Assembly: GCA_030560485.1 (NCBI GenBank)
Contig: JAKTTS010000050.1
Span: 1 to 49,620, forward strand
Direction: 5' to 3'
Length of the DNA stretch: 49,620 nucleotides
From: Ascoidea tarda (nom. inval.)
Taxonomy: Eukaryota > Ascomycota > Saccharomycetes > Ascoideales > Ascoideaceae
Both the position numbers and the translations under genes were made by a program. This document shows positions 27,635-39,469 of the stretch, piece after piece. Below the pieces are notes generated by a model. It worked only from the letters and a program-made list of their open reading frames with translations, searched no databases and was not told the DNA's origin. How positions within the stretch are numbered: the stretch's first letter is position 1; the number at the start of each line of letters is the position of its first letter.

Positions 27635-28203
27635 AAATGGTGCAAAAAATCAGAAACGGAAAACACAGAAAACAAAACGAAGTTTACGTAAATCCGAAAT
27701 AGTTCGTAATATTATCCGCAGTACCGTAATATATTTTGTACGAAAGGATTTTAAGAACGGTGACGTCGGTGTGGAAACACTTCCAAAAACAGCAGCAATT
27801 CCGAATGTCACTCTTGGTGCATCATTTTGCGCTCCCCGCACTAAAGGAAGTTTTGACTGCAAAAACGCTCGCTGATCACTGCCAGATGCAAATAATATGT
27901 GTTATAATGCGGCTAAAACGCAGAGTGAGGCAGTATTTGTTCTGGTGAGAGAGGTCTCTCGTATTAGGCTTCGACTTTGAGACAGAATCTGGGGTAATTT
28001 CCAGTAACACAACTGGCTACGACCAACACTTAACCGTTCAAGTATGAATTTGTCAATTAAAGATAGAATACTATACAACCTCAAGAAAAAAAATTTAAAA
28101 TATAACCATAAGCATAATAGAATAAAATAAAATAAAATAAAATAAAATAAAAATTAAAAAAAATATGTAATTTTGTTTTGTAATATAGTCATTAATATAC
28201 TGA
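27635..28203. other. Convergent gap MON1/CAT8
   Basis: These 569 bases hold no gene. The first part has average composition, with short ATG-less frames. An AAATA pentamer array lies at about 28121-28153. Nothing resembling an RNA gene was found. Confidence 0.5.
28121..28153. repeat. AAATA pentanucleotide array
   Basis: About six consecutive AAATA/AATAA units lie just beyond the CAT8 3' end. It is a simple satellite. Confidence 0.8.
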
Positions 28204-31200
28204 TTAAATACGATTGATATTGTTATTGTTATCAATACTAAAAGATGCAGGAAAAGCTTCGTTACTGTTATTGTTATTATTATTATTTGTGCCATTGACA
28301 ATGCTGTTAGAATTCATGTTATTGATACTCGAGACAATATTTCCGCTGGAGTCTGTTGGCGGATTCAAAAAACTAGAAAGTGAGTTTTCTGGTTCTTGTT
28401 CATTTAGATTCTTTAAATTAGAATTATCATTTTTATTCAATGGGGAATTCCAGTTGAATAGAGAGTTTAGATTAGATAAACTGGGGATTGTTGGTAATGT
28501 ATTGGTGAATCCAGCTTTGGATTTTATTGAATTTGAATGTGAATTGGGACGTGAGCCTGAATTCAATAGTGATTCACCCATTGTATGATCACTCATTGAT
28601 GAAAGTGAATTTATGTCATCATCATGGTTCAGTAAAGAATTGTTCATGGAGACACTACTAATTCCAAACTGATGATTATAGGTATTAGTTGTTCTAGAAT
28701 AATTATTGTCACTACCGTTCATGCTGCTATTGTTATTATTTGTATTGTTTGTATTATTATTGTATTTATTGCTGTTAAAATTATTGAATTGATTATAATT
28801 GTTATTAAAATTGTTATTTTCATTACTGTTGCTGTTACTATTAATATTAAAACCGTTATTATTATTATTATTATTATGGTGATGATGGTGATGATGAGAA
28901 TTATGACGATTTTGATTAATTGAATAATCATTATATCTGCTTTTGTTAGACATGTTATAAGCTTCTGTTGACAATGAATATGATCTAATCATATCACTAC
29001 CGCTGTTATTGCTAAATACACTATTATTTTTATTGCTACTCAGATTATTGCTCGGATTATTATTATTCATACTGCTTCTGTAATTATAACCATTTCTGTT
29101 GTAAGGATCTGAAGAGCTTTGTGTTCTTTGTAAAGCTGTCCCAAAATTTGTTTGAAATAAACTTGAAGAATTAATGTTAGAAGAACTTATTGAGTCAGAA
29201 TTCGATCGAACTAATCGAGAGCTGGTTATATTTAAATAGTTATCACTGTCATCTTCCAAATTATTGGTAAATGTCATATTATCGTTATTGTAGCTGTTAA
29301 ATCTTCTTTCAGCTTTTGCTCGTAATTCGGCCCTTGCTCTTAATTCGGAGTATGATATGTATTGATTGTTGTTGTTGTTGTTATCATTATCATTATCATT
29401 ATCATTGCTAGAAATATTGTTATTACTGGAAATTTCAGGAATATTAACACTATTATTGTTAACATTGTTTATATTCATATTGTTGTTATAACTACTATGA
29501 ATAAAATTGTGATGATTGTACATCATATTACTTCTATGATTATTGGGAGGATGATTATTATTATTTTCGATGTGATTCATATTTCTGAAACCATTATTAC
29601 TATTGATTATTTTCTCTATTTTGTTATCGATATCGTTATCAGCAACGTTATTGTCATATTCCTCTTCATAATTGTTTTTCAATTCAAATTCTTTACTAAT
29701 AAAATCTTGGATAACTTTATAATAATCAAATTCCTTTTTAAATTCAGTATTATTGTTGTTGTTACTATCATTGTCATAATAGAAATAATAATTATAATTC
29801 TTCATCAATGAATTAAATGTATTGCTAAGTATAATCTTACTATCTTTATACAAAGCTCCATTTCGTTTATAAAAGTTTTTGGTTATTAGAACAAGGTTTA
29901 ACACTTGTGCCATCAAAACTTTGAGGAAATTGATTGGCAATAGTTTAAACCCATTCTTAAAAATTAAATCATTTTTTTCAATTTTATTTTCAATATTAAA
30001 GTTGCAAGATGATGGTGCAAATAAATCTTCTCCACTTTTATTCAAGTTAGAATTCCCAGCTGATCCTGGTAAATTATTGGCATTAGCAGAGGAAGATAGC
30101 TTTCTTCTTTTTGTATTGATAATCGAGTTTTTTCTCAATGAATACTTCTTTGACAAAGATGTAGAGTTAATTAAGTTATTATTACCTTTGTTTGTCAAGT
30201 TATTGATATGGTTAATACTATTTTCAAAAATAATATTATTGAAATCATTTTCAATAAAATCCAATAAAATAGTATAAGAAATAAACTCTCTTGACAAATT
30301 GCCTAGAATAATATTTGAATTTGTGATACCATTTTTTTGATAGTTATCATTATAAATTTTACCATCATTATCAAAATTGATATTCTTTAGGTGGATGATT
30401 GTTCTTACATAAACATAAATTAGATTCAACTGAATTGCTGGTAAGCTAATTGCATTTATATTATTCATATCATCATCACTATGACTATCTCTATGATTTT
30501 GATTTTCATCAAATCTTTCATTCTTTCTTTTACCCCCAACATTATAATCATAAACATCAGTGACAGATCTTCTCATGTTCATTGATGTAATACTGTCAAA
30601 GCTATCTTGAATAGAAAACTCTATTGAATTTCTTCTTTTTGAAGATGAATTTAATTTTCTTAGTTTACTAGAATTATTGAAAACGGTGCTGTCTAAAAAT
30701 AAATTTTTAAAATCTGGGATTTCACCAGCAGGTATTTTATGATTCAAATTTAGAGCAACCAAATTTTTCTTCCAGGTCATTAAAGTGGAGTCTAATTTTT
30801 TTAAATTAACAGGTGAAAGTAACAAAATTTCGTTTTCTAAATTTGGGAAAAAATTTGATTGGACATTTTTGGCATTGAGATTAATATTATCATTACAAAA
30901 GGAACTAAAACTATTATCATTTTGGCTATTAGAAAAATTGTCATTTGAATGAAATAGTAAAAATTCATTAATAATTTTAAAAAATTTGATCAATTCAACA
31001 GTTCCAATTAAGTTTTTGTTTGTTGATAAAATTAAATCTAAATCTGGTACTTTACAAGATTTTAAACCATTTTGATAATGAATAGATAGGAAATTTAAAT
31101 GATTATTATAATTTCCAACAACTAAATTTAGAAAAGAAGCCAAAATGTAGCAGCACCAGTATAATTTTAATCTGATACTTGAATTATTAAAATTTTTAGT

Positions 31201-33510
31201 AAAATTGGAGTTGATTGTTAATGAATTGCCTAGAGAAGAGAAATTTTGAATTGAAATATTTGCAGTTTGTTGTTTTAAAAATTGGTTATCATTTAAAATC
31301 TGGTCATAGTTTTTATCATTGAAGTTTTTATCTTCGTAGTTGATCAAATTATTGTAATTTAAATTTAGACCTAAAGTCAAAGCATATTCAGTGATTAAGT
31401 TTGATACTTTAATTAAAAAGGTTGACCAATTTGAGGTATGATTCAAGAAATAGTTTGAAATTTTATTCAAGCTGTTATTGGAGTTGTTATTATTCAAGTC
31501 ATCTTTAGAGATTACGTTTTGGTTATTTTGATTGTGGTGACTAACTGGTTCTAGTAATTCATTATCTTCTATGTTTGTTGATAAATTTTGAGAATTAAAA
31601 TTTTGAATAATCAAGTCTTGATCGTTGCCATCGTAACATAAGCAAGAATAAAAAAATAGTAAAAGAACTTGTAGTCTTGATAGGGAAGGGTTTTCGATAA
31701 GATTTAATTTGTCAAAGATTAATTTTGATAGTATATTAAAATTAAAGGGTAATTTAAAGGGGTTATTTGAGGGCAAAGAGATTGAATAATTAATATTACC
31801 CAAGTATAGAATCAATAGCAATTGAAGTTTGAAGGATATTGAGATATTGATATTGTCCAAGTTGAAGGATTCTTTTGTTACATTTGGGTTTGAAATTTGA
31901 TGTTTAATTTTTTCATTAAAGTTTTTAAATATTTTAAACCAATTGATTTCATCGATAATTGGTATAAAATTTTTGTTAATCTTGTTGAAAAAGTTTAAAA
32001 TAAATTTATTTATTATTAGTAAATTTGTATTGTTAATTGATAGGGGGTAATTATTGGATGGCAAAGAGTCAGAATTTGGATTTGAATTTGAATTTGAATT
32101 TGGATTTGAATTTGGAACTGGCACTGGCACTGGAATTGAAATTGGATCAAAATTTGGATTTTCAATGACAAACAAGTCAAAAATAATCGAGTCTAGAATT
32201 TTTGGTATAGAGTTATTTTGAATATAATTTATAGTGTAGATAGTTTTATAAGAAGATTTTGAAGACAAAATTGAGGAAGTATTTAAGAGATAGTAAGAGT
32301 TGTAATCTAAGTTTATAGGCAAGACATTTTGAATAATGCTATTAATTTTAAAATTCAATAAATTTTTGCCGAAAATGGTGTTATCCTTGATAAAAACAGG
32401 TAGAGATAGTTTTTTATTTCTATTGTCGATTATTGATTGAATAGATTCATATACGTTTGAATTTAGATGTATATTATCATTATTTTGCATGTTCATGCTC
32501 ATTGATCTTGACATTGATTGGGCCATATTAGAGCTATTCAAGTTATTTATGCTGTTGCTGGGATTGTTTATACTGGGCTGATTGTTCATAGGTTGATTTT
32601 TAAAAAGAGGGATAATGTTAGTAAAATTTCCATTAAGAATATCTTTTATAATGGAGGAAGAGGATATATTGTCGTTAGGAGATTCAGAAGAACTAAGGTT
32701 AGGATCACTATTGCTCAAGCTGTTGTTGTTGTTGTTGTTATTTGATAATTGGTCATTATTTGTAAAATTTTCATTGATAAAGTTGATCAATTTTAAATTT
32801 TCATTTTGCAAATATATTAAATTTTTCTCCAAATTTTCTGTGTAACCCTTTGGGAACGATCTTCGGGTTAATTTATCCGAAGTTTTGCAGTTAAAGCCAA
32901 TTTTAGAGCAATTTGAACAAGATGGCAAATTTCCATCGCATTTGATTTTTTTAATTCTGCAGCGGTCACAAGCCTGGGAGGTTCTTGATGTGCCATTTTT
33001 GGGATTCTTGATCAATTTCCAATTTGCGTTTTCCTTGGTAATGCCATTGGTATTATCGTCGTTGGTGGAGGATTGTTTTTTTTGCTTTTTAGTGGCCTTC
33101 TTCTGTTTGGAGGTGATTTGAGGAGTTAAAGACAGCTGGTTCATTGGCGAGTTGTGGGAAATTGGATCAGAAGGCAGTATGGAAGAAAGCGAGCTCGTTG
33201 GGCCTAGAGTAAGAAGTATGTTTGCGGACTGCAGACTTGTGGAGGAAATTTCGCTATTTGGTATGAGTTCGTGTGGTGAATCGCTGGCGCTGGCGCTGAG
33301 ACCATTGCTGGTGAAGCTGGCAATGGTGGTTATGGTGGATATGTTGTCCATGTTGGAGCCAGAGCTTTCACCATGACTAGGAGAGTTCTGGAGCTGATTC
33401 TGGAGCTGCTGGGTATCGGTGTTTAGCGAGTCATCGATGTTCAGCGAGGAAGAAAGAGAAGGAGAGGAAGAAGAGGCAGTATTTATATCAACGGGCAATA
33501 TCTGGCTCAT
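28204..33510 (-). CDS. CAT8: Zinc-cluster transcription factor, Cat8-like
   Basis: Nuclear Zn2Cys6 regulator of 1768 residues. The zinc cluster lies at 181-208 (C181, C184, C191, C198, C201, C208; [15 protein letters not shown]). It is followed by [21 protein letters not shown], a linker strikingly like Cat8 of S. cerevisiae and Kluyveromyces (SDKLLRKAYPKGYTESLE), and then a short coiled coil. A fungal transcription-factor homology domain appears at about 480-900 ([39 protein letters not shown]). The last 500 residues are dominated by Asn runs and a poly-His stretch near 1530. Cat8 activates gluconeogenic and glyoxylate genes through CSRE sites. A TATATAAG box lies 66-73 bases before the ATG, and Mig1-like sites lie further upstream. 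The family call rests on the DNA-binding region. A Cat8 paralogue is possible. Confidence 0.75.
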   Translation of the reverse strand: MSQILPVDINTASSSSPSLSSSLNIDDSLNTDTQQLQNQLQNSPSHGESSGSNMDNISTITTIASFTSNGLSASASDSPHELIPNSEISSTSLQSANILLTLGPTSSLSSILPSDPISHNSPMNQLSLTPQITSKQKKATKKQKKQSSTNDDNTNGITKENANWKLIKNPKNGTSRTSQACDRCRIKKIKCDGNLPSCSNCSKIGFNCKTSDKLTRRSFPKGYTENLEKNLIYLQNENLKLINFINENFTNNDQLSNNNNNNNSLSNSDPNLSSSESPNDNISSSSIIKDILNGNFTNIIPLFKNQPMNNQPSINNPSNSINNLNSSNMAQSMSRSMSMNMQNNDNIHLNSNVYESIQSIIDNRNKKLSLPVFIKDNTIFGKNLLNFKINSIIQNVLPINLDYNSYYLLNTSSILSSKSSYKTIYTINYIQNNSIPKILDSIIFDLFVIENPNFDPISIPVPVPVPNSNPNSNSNSNPNSDSLPSNNYPLSINNTNLLIINKFILNFFNKINKNFIPIIDEINWFKIFKNFNEKIKHQISNPNVTKESFNLDNINISISFKLQLLLILYLGNINYSISLPSNNPFKLPFNFNILSKLIFDKLNLIENPSLSRLQVLLLFFYSCLCYDGNDQDLIIQNFNSQNLSTNIEDNELLEPVSHHNQNNQNVISKDDLNNNNSNNSLNKISNYFLNHTSNWSTFLIKVSNLITEYALTLGLNLNYNNLINYEDKNFNDKNYDQILNDNQFLKQQTANISIQNFSSLGNSLTINSNFTKNFNNSSIRLKLYWCCYILASFLNLVVGNYNNHLNFLSIHYQNGLKSCKVPDLDLILSTNKNLIGTVELIKFFKIINEFLLFHSNDNFSNSQNDNSFSSFCNDNINLNAKNVQSNFFPNLENEILLLSPVNLKKLDSTLMTWKKNLVALNLNHKIPAGEIPDFKNLFLDSTVFNNSSKLRKLNSSSKRRNSIEFSIQDSFDSITSMNMRRSVTDVYDYNVGGKRKNERFDENQNHRDSHSDDDMNNINAISLPAIQLNLIYVYVRTIIHLKNINFDNDGKIYNDNYQKNGITNSNIILGNLSREFISYTILLDFIENDFNNIIFENSINHINNLTNKGNNNLINSTSLSKKYSLRKNSIINTKRRKLSSSANANNLPGSAGNSNLNKSGEDLFAPSSCNFNIENKIEKNDLIFKNGFKLLPINFLKVLMAQVLNLVLITKNFYKRNGALYKDSKIILSNTFNSLMKNYNYYFYYDNDSNNNNNTEFKKEFDYYKVIQDFISKEFELKNNYEEEYDNNVADNDIDNKIEKIINSNNGFRNMNHIENNNNHPPNNHRSNMMYNHHNFIHSSYNNNMNINNVNNNSVNIPEISSNNNISSNDNDNDNDNNNNNNQYISYSELRARAELRAKAERRFNSYNNDNMTFTNNLEDDSDNYLNITSSRLVRSNSDSISSSNINSSSLFQTNFGTALQRTQSSSDPYNRNGYNYRSSMNNNNPSNNLSSNKNNSVFSNNSGSDMIRSYSLSTEAYNMSNKSRYNDYSINQNRHNSHHHHHHHNNNNNNNGFNINSNSNSNENNNFNNNYNQFNNFNSNKYNNNTNNTNNNNSSMNGSDNNYSRTTNTYNHQFGISSVSMNNSLLNHDDDINSLSSMSDHTMGESLLNSGSRPNSHSNSIKSKAGFTNTLPTIPSLSNLNSLFNWNSPLNKNDNSNLKNLNEQEPENSLSSFLNPPTDSSGNIVSSINNMNSNSIVNGTNNNNNNNSNEAFPASFSIDNNNNINRI

Positions 33511-33575
33511 CGTCGAGGGGCGTGATGCTGGAGAAGAAAGAGAAGCGAGAGCAGGGATGCGAAGGACTTGGACGG

Positions 33576-33583
33576 CTTATATA
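33576..33583 (-). promoter_or_regulatory. TATA box of the CAT8-like gene
   Basis: TATATAAG on the minus strand, 66-73 bases before the ATG, followed by a pyrimidine-rich leader. Confidence 0.65.
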
Positions 33584-33795
33584 CCTTTTCAGCGCTCCCT
33601 CCAGGGCCCGTTCCCTGCGGCGATTGGCTGGCAGCCGTCAGCCATAGCAGGAACATATGCTCTTTTGGGCTCGGAATACGCAGCCGTCAAATCACCGCTC
33701 CCCAAATGCCAATCACCTCTCGTAGTAGGACGCTTCGAGTGGAGTCGTGGTGGAGCTCAGAATCGCCTGCGGCTTTTGCGCAGCATTCTCCTGCA

Positions 33796-33810
33796 CCCCA
33801 CAACCTGGGG
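33796..33810. promoter_or_regulatory. Inverted pair of Mig1-like GC boxes
   Basis: CCCCACAACCTGGGG is a 5-bp inverted repeat (CCCCA/TGGGG) with a 5-base spacer. On opposite strands it holds GTGGGG and CTGGGG, both fitting the SYGGGG core of the glucose repressor Mig1/CreA. The AT-rich flank that strengthens Mig1 sites is poor. It lies about 290 bases before the CAT8-like ATG. Confidence 0.45.
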
Positions 33811-35207
33811 CTTCTCTAACTGCATAGGAGGTCAGTTCCGACTAAGTCACGCGCAACGTCAGCCCTGTCCGAGGCTCTTTGTTTCGTTTTCTGGCCTGTT
33901 TTGCTACTCAAAGACTGCAAAACCAGGAAAGTCTGCTTGGTTGTCGGCCTTTCGTATCTACGGTTTTGGTCGTGTCTCGTCTGTCGAAACCAATCACAAA
34001 GAAAAACTCTCGGTTTAGTATTGATGAAGAAATGCTTTCTCACTTGTTTAAGACTCGCTAATTTGAGTAACAAAACTTTAATCCAACTATGAAAATAAAA
34101 CGGTTTCCTACAGGCTCTCAATATTATTTATTGGCGTGTTCAAAAAAACGGAACATAACCGCTTAGCTTCTTGATATTTTATGCTTGTGGTTCCAGAACC
34201 ACAGGTATATCTTATGCGATCTGCCAAAAGCTGCTCACTTAAAGGCTAGAGCTGTAAATTCTTTGTTGTTTTCTCAATCGTGCTATTCTTATAAGTAACA
34301 AACACATTCAAAATTGTAGGCAGAGTATTTAATATCATTATTTCAATTACTAATTTTGGTAAGCTTTTGAACAAAACAAGAATTGAAATATCTGAAAATT
34401 TCAAAAAATAAGTCAATTGAATCTTTTTTTGCTTGCTTTCAATTTGTAATTTATTGCAATATGACCACTATATAGTTTCTCCTGTTTGGATTTGTTTTAA
34501 TTTGCATTATTGGTTAATGAAGATTTAATAACAACAATTCCATTAACATCTTTGGATTTCAAATTCAAGCTTTTTAAATTAACTAATTGCATGTTTAAAC
34601 TACACCCAAAACATTTCTAAAAATCAAATTACTTTTTGCTTTCAAACCTCTCTATCAATTTCGGTACCTTGAAAACTCAATTGCTACTGGAAAAAGCTTC
34701 CTCATCATATACATATTACCTCTTGATATAACATCAATATGTCTGTAAAGGATGATTCCCATTAGAGTTGATTGCTTTCATGTAATTAAATAAACACAAT
34801 CCCAGTTCCAGTTCTAAAAACATTTGCGCGTGACACACATTCCACTAATGAGCGACACATGTAATCATCGGCATGAATGCATCACGATATTCAAAATGCG
34901 CTGCCCATCATGTGCTGTTGGTCAACTGCTCACGTGTGCACATTGAGACAATACTTTGGTTTGCCCTTTCCGGCTTTTCAACTCCAGGTCGAAATACCAC
35001 GGAGCTGGCCTCGGAATACATTGACATGCACACGCCAGTAATAATTCGGACAAGTGGAGAAAGTTTTGTGTAGCAGCTAAACTTAAATTTGCATATTCTG
35101 CAGGAAAGCGCGTCTCTATGGTTCTGGTATCTCGGTTTTAGGAATTACGGCTTCTTTTCGTTTCGTGCTTCTAGCGTTTCTCGTGCTTCTTGTGCTTCTC
35201 TTCCAAA

Positions 35208-38200
35208 TTACCATGGGTTGAACTCAACACTATCGATAAGCCCTTCGTTTCCCTCGTCACGTCCAGCTTTGTCATTCCAGCCTTTATGAACAGCTGTATC
35301 TGGTAACTTCACTTCTCCAAATAAATCATTATTTCCATCATACTTATTTCTACCATAATTATAATTATAATCATAGTTTCCATCCAAATTATTTTTTTTG
35401 TGGTTATTTTCATTTGCCTCTTTATTTTCATCTTCATTATCTTCTTCATCTTCATCTCCATTTCCTGTTTCTATTTTTTTTTGCTTTTCCTTTTCTTTTT
35501 CCTCTTGTTCATATATATCGTCAATTAAATCTCGAATCTCTATTGAAATAAATGGTTGAAATCTCTTCATTTTTTCTTTATTTAATCCTCCCAATCCGGC
35601 TCCATATTTATTGATCAATTCACTTTTACTTGGTAAACAAACTTTGTAAATTTGAAACGGGTTTAAATATATTTCTTCGTTATTATTATCAACATTATAA
35701 TGAATATCTTTGCACCTGTCTTCATCCTTCTTATTTTTAATAGACTTATTCCTGTAATTAAAATCTAGCTCAATTACCTTATTAACTAGTCTCTTGGGCA
35801 CTTTATCTTCAACAATCTCATATCGGTAATTTCGAATAATTCTCGTTATTTGTCGATAGCTTAAATTCTTAATCTCCTTAATCATATTCAAAAACTCTTC
35901 ATCTTTCAAATCATTTTCAACTGAATAATTAATCGTTAATATTTGTAATATCTCCAATAGATTATGCAATACCCGGAAATTATACTTCGAAATTTCATTC
36001 AAATTTGAATAATAAAAATCAGATAATTCTATTTTCGCAATCTTCGCAATTTCTTCTTTCAACTCTTTTTTATCGTGAAATTTATCCTTATAGTATGAGG
36101 AATTCGAAAACCTTGTAACGTTTTTTAATTCAACATCTTTATCCCTCACAATATCATCAGGATTATCCTTCAACACATCCTCCTGATATTCTTCAAATTT
36201 AATAAATTGATAATTACTGTTCATCTCTTCAGAATCTTCTCTATCCAACTTTAAACTCAACTTGTTAATCCAATCTTCAATATGACTGAAATTTAATCGC
36301 ATTTCAATCGCAGCTGACCTTGTTAAATATTTTCTCTTATTATTCAACAAAATCTTATTGACTAATATACAATTCAACGAGTTAAATACTTGTTCTAAGC
36401 ATTGTTTTAATAATAAATTACTTAGATTGTGTAATTTGAAAACATAGATTAACGCCTCCAAAATTTGAATAATCTTATCTGGCGATGGCTTCATTTGTTC
36501 TTCAATACTTGGTGGATACAACATTTCTAAAATTTCTTGGAATTTCTCGTTTTTTTCTTTAATTTTCTCTTTATTGATTTCATTATTTGTCTCGGAATTA
36601 TTAGCCTCATCTCCAACATTATCTGTAGAATTAATTGAATTAACCGATGATCTCTTTTTGTGTTTGGATGAACTTGAACCGAAAAAATTCCATTCATTTT
36701 TATAGACTATTTTTTTATTAAAATTTGGTAAGGATTTATAATTCAATAAACAATCATCAATTATATCTAATAATCTATTGTTAATTGAATTGGATAACTG
36801 AGAGATTAATTGCTGAATTAAATTAATAAAATTTTGTAAAAAAATTGGATTTTCTTGAAAAAAATTAGATCCATCTCGTAATAAGTAATAATACGTGAAA
36901 ACTATAACAGATAACCAGTAACTTATTAGCACAATATCACCCTTTTTATTTAAATTATTTAAACTATTTGGGTTATTTGGGTTACTTGAGCTATTTGAGC
37001 TATTTGAGCTACTAGGGTTATTATTATTAACATTTTCATTTAAGCACGATCGCGGGTTTAAAATTAAATATAATCTGTTGGTGAATAAATCAATAATATT
37101 TTGTGTTGAATCAAAATTTTTTTTAATATTCCAACTGTATCTGATTAATTGATATAATATCGATGCAGGTATTATTGAGTTGTTTGAATATTTAGAACTT
37201 AAAAATCTTATCTTGAAAATAAGATTCAAAAAATCAGGAATATTATAATCATTGAATTTAATAAATTTATTTGTATTTATGAAATTAAATATCTCAGAAT
37301 CGTTACTATTAATCTTATCGATAATACTGGTTCCAGTATTAATACTTCCTAAATCACTGTTCAAATTGGGCGCAATTGTTGATGATTTATATAAATCATC
37401 ATCAACAGCCGTATTTACTGAATTTGTATTAATTGCTTTAATATCGATTATTTGTAATTTGATTTTGTTTGATAACAGTTGTTCATTAGATAAATTCAAG
37501 GATTGAATTAAATGAGTGTCATTTTTTTGATAAAAATCTATATCATTTAAAAATGAAGATTCAGAGATTGATCTATTATGAGATACTTTTATTTCAGTCA
37601 TACCATTTGTTGGGCCTATGTTTTGAAATTTTATTTTATTGGTGTTATTATTATTATTATTATTAGCGTTACTGATGTTTTTATTGCTGTTTAATAAAAT
37701 TTTGTTTGAAATCAAGTTATGATTACTAAAATAATTATAAATTTTTAAATCTAATTGACTGATCAATGAATTGTCATTATTATTGATAATAGTTGTATTA
37801 ATTAAATCTATGTAGGATACGTCGTTTTTGTTTTTAAAATTTGGATCTAAATTTAAGTCCAAATCATCCTGTAGGGAGATTAATTCGTTGATGATAAATA
37901 AGTTTTTAAAATAAATTGACCACATCATTGGAGTATAGTTTATATTATTTAAATTATCGGGTTTGTTGATATCCAAATTCAAGTAGTTTTTCAAGTTTAG
38001 GATTATCTTGAAAATCTTTCGAGAAATATGTAATTGATCATCGATATTTATAAAATTAAAATTGAGATTAAAACCTGGATTCGTATTTGAATTTGCAAAA
38101 TAGGAGTATAATTCTAATAAAGAATTTATGAAAATAGAATAAATTGATAATGTCAAACCATTACGATCGTAGTCATTAACTAGAGAGAATAACTTTTGTT

Positions 38201-38555
38201 TCAAAACACCATCATTGACAATTGAGTTCAATTTATCCAAATCCTGATTCAAAATGGAGTAAATTAGGATTATCAAGATTTTATCGTTAGATAGATTGGC
38301 TAAATTTGAGATATTTGTGCCATCACTAAGATTTAGACTGTGGTATAAAGATTCAACAGACGACTTCGCAGACAATATTTGATTGAAGCTGGGATTATTA
38401 GGCAAGAGAGAGGCTATTGGAAATTGGTTGAGCAACTGGTTGATGAGCGTATTTGAGATGGACCTTGATAACGAGCCCGATAGACTGTTGATGGAGGTGG
38501 TTGCAGAGGTCAAGAACCTGTCAGAGGACAAAGCGTTCCAGGAGTTCAAGTCCAT
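35208..38555 (-). CDS. DIL-domain protein with ankyrin-like N-terminus
   Basis: Protein of 1115 residues with a dilute (DIL) domain, the cargo-binding fold of class V myosins, here without any motor. DIL blocks lie at about 640-970: ILEALIYVFKLHNLSNLLLKQCLEQVF, then YLTRSAAIEMRLNFSHIEDW, then ILQILTINYS and the IKNLSYRQITRIIRNYR helix. A closing block LPSKSELINKYGAGLGGLNK and KRFQPFISIEI follows, as in fungal 'DIL and ankyrin domain' proteins. The N-terminal half (about 90-290) has degenerate ankyrin-like helices (NINYTPMMWSIYFKNLFIINELI). The C-terminus is acidic and Asn-rich. The role is unknown to me; fungal relatives are thought to work in trafficking or polarity. S. cerevisiae has DIL domains only in Myo2 and Myo4, as far as I know. 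Confidence 0.82.
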   Translation of the reverse strand: MDLNSWNALSSDRFLTSATTSINSLSGSLSRSISNTLINQLLNQFPIASLLPNNPSFNQILSAKSSVESLYHSLNLSDGTNISNLANLSNDKILIILIYSILNQDLDKLNSIVNDGVLKQKLFSLVNDYDRNGLTLSIYSIFINSLLELYSYFANSNTNPGFNLNFNFINIDDQLHISRKIFKIILNLKNYLNLDINKPDNLNNINYTPMMWSIYFKNLFIINELISLQDDLDLNLDPNFKNKNDVSYIDLINTTIINNNDNSLISQLDLKIYNYFSNHNLISNKILLNSNKNISNANNNNNNNTNKIKFQNIGPTNGMTEIKVSHNRSISESSFLNDIDFYQKNDTHLIQSLNLSNEQLLSNKIKLQIIDIKAINTNSVNTAVDDDLYKSSTIAPNLNSDLGSINTGTSIIDKINSNDSEIFNFINTNKFIKFNDYNIPDFLNLIFKIRFLSSKYSNNSIIPASILYQLIRYSWNIKKNFDSTQNIIDLFTNRLYLILNPRSCLNENVNNNNPSSSNSSNSSSNPNNPNSLNNLNKKGDIVLISYWLSVIVFTYYYLLRDGSNFFQENPIFLQNFINLIQQLISQLSNSINNRLLDIIDDCLLNYKSLPNFNKKIVYKNEWNFFGSSSSKHKKRSSVNSINSTDNVGDEANNSETNNEINKEKIKEKNEKFQEILEMLYPPSIEEQMKPSPDKIIQILEALIYVFKLHNLSNLLLKQCLEQVFNSLNCILVNKILLNNKRKYLTRSAAIEMRLNFSHIEDWINKLSLKLDREDSEEMNSNYQFIKFEEYQEDVLKDNPDDIVRDKDVELKNVTRFSNSSYYKDKFHDKKELKEEIAKIAKIELSDFYYSNLNEISKYNFRVLHNLLEILQILTINYSVENDLKDEEFLNMIKEIKNLSYRQITRIIRNYRYEIVEDKVPKRLVNKVIELDFNYRNKSIKNKKDEDRCKDIHYNVDNNNEEIYLNPFQIYKVCLPSKSELINKYGAGLGGLNKEKMKRFQPFISIEIRDLIDDIYEQEEKEKEKQKKIETGNGDEDEEDNEDENKEANENNHKKNNLDGNYDYNYNYGRNKYDGNNDLFGEVKLPDTAVHKGWNDKAGRDEGNEGLIDSVEFNPW

Positions 38556-38902
38556 GTTGAATCAATGAAAGCACTGGATGGAATCTACAAGACTAATTGG
38601 TCTGGTGGAAGAACCACAGCTGTACTACACATAGACCTATTATATCGCTGCACTAAAAGGGATCTACAGAGGAAAATGACACGCAGGGCGAGACGGAACG
38701 AGGAAAACGAGACGGAGACGGAGACACTGGTCAGATAAGAACGCAACTGATCAGTTTGAGTTTTGTGAGCAATTGGGGTGATTTATTGGGTGGTGATTAT
38801 ACAGGATTAAAATAGTAAGACAACAGAAGGGCTGAACTGAAAGACTGCATTTATTATATATTTATGAAGTAGATTTTGTAATTGGCAATGGGCTGCGTAG
38901 CT
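38556..38902. other. Upstream region of the DIL gene / 3' flank of PHO88
   Basis: 347 bases between two minus-strand genes. Near 38690-38726 the plus strand holds GAGACG repeats (CGTCTC on the coding strand). No gene is seen. Confidence 0.5.
38690..38726. repeat. GAGACG short repeats
   Basis: GAGACG occurs at 38690, 38709 and 38715, with a variant GAGACA at 38721. Three of these are in tandem with a 6-base period. They lie 135-170 bases before the ATG of the DIL gene, so they may be regulatory. Confidence 0.6.
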
Positions 38903-39469
38903 CTATTCTTCTTTGATACCACCAGAACCACTGACCTCAGCTTTTTCAATTGATTGCTTATCGGTTTTAGCCGGAGTGGAAGCGCCACCAAACAAGGGAG
39001 CAGCTTTGAAAGGTCTGGCCAAGTCACCCTTGGCTTCTTGATTGAACAAATGAACTTTGACAACCTTACTTTCAAAGGCACTTTTGACTGGGTTGATACT
39101 TTGCATTAACAATGGATTTGTGTATTTCATGTACAAATGCATGAAGCCCATCATAGCGATACCAGTGAAAATACCCTTGATTTGAGCATTGACTTGTTGC
39201 AAATCGTAATCCTTAATGGTGGTTATAACCAATTTGCCTTCGGTCTCCCCACTCATAGGATTTGGATCACTGAAATATTTGAAAGTGGTTAACTCATTCT
39301 TCTTGACAATCTTTTGTCTGACAAAGAGATATAAAGACAAACAGAAACTTATGCAAGAAACATATAATATTCTGACATAGAAAATTGTGTTGGGGTTTTC
39401 CCAATCAAACTTTTTGGAAACTTGCATCATAACGAGCATCACAACGATATTGGAAACTGCTGGATTCAT
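38903..39469 (-). CDS. PHO88: SND-pathway ER membrane protein Pho88/Snd3
   Basis: Small ER membrane protein, first linked to phosphate uptake and now known as Snd3 of the SRP-independent targeting route. The protein has 188 residues, the family length. It starts MNPAVSNIVVMLVMMQ, nearly as S. cerevisiae Pho88 (MNPQVSNIIIMLVMMQ). Membrane segments lie at about 4-16, 29-51 and 97-113. Family motifs include MSGETEGKL, TTIKDYDLQQVNAQIK, GFMHLYMKYTNPLLMQSI and the end PFKAAPLFGG. It is divergent from PAF1, and the shared promoter has a pair of CACGTG boxes, the type bound by Pho4 and Cbf1. Confidence 0.96.
   Translation of the reverse strand: MNPAVSNIVVMLVMMQVSKKFDWENPNTIFYVRILYVSCISFCLSLYLFVRQKIVKKNELTTFKYFSDPNPMSGETEGKLVITTIKDYDLQQVNAQIKGIFTGIAMMGFMHLYMKYTNPLLMQSINPVKSAFESKVVKVHLFNQEAKGDLARPFKAAPLFGGASTPAKTDKQSIEKAEVSGSGGIKEE

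Larger units (their letters stand above)
33511..35207 (-). promoter_or_regulatory. 1.7-kb upstream region of the CAT8-like gene
   Basis: No gene is seen. For the minus-strand CAT8 gene it provides a TATATAAG box at 33576-33583 and a pyrimidine-rich leader. A GC-rich block at about 33540-33880 contains the CCCCACAACCTGGGG dyad. AT-rich sequence runs from about 34020 to 34800, and a second GC-richer block covers 34820-35030. The right end forms the 3' flank of the DIL gene, where GTGCTTCT-type repeats occur at about 35163-35199. Long promoters are common for carbon-source regulators. Confidence 0.5.

Noticed and set aside
28672-29811. Ile/Val-rich plus-strand frames across the CAT8-like gene
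   Set aside because: Antisense of Asn codons (AAT/AAC reads ATT/GTT). No domain.
33511-35207. tRNA or small RNA gene in the largest gene-free block
   Set aside because: I looked for a GGTTCRAAYCC-type B box on both strands and saw none, and no poly-T terminator paired with an A box.
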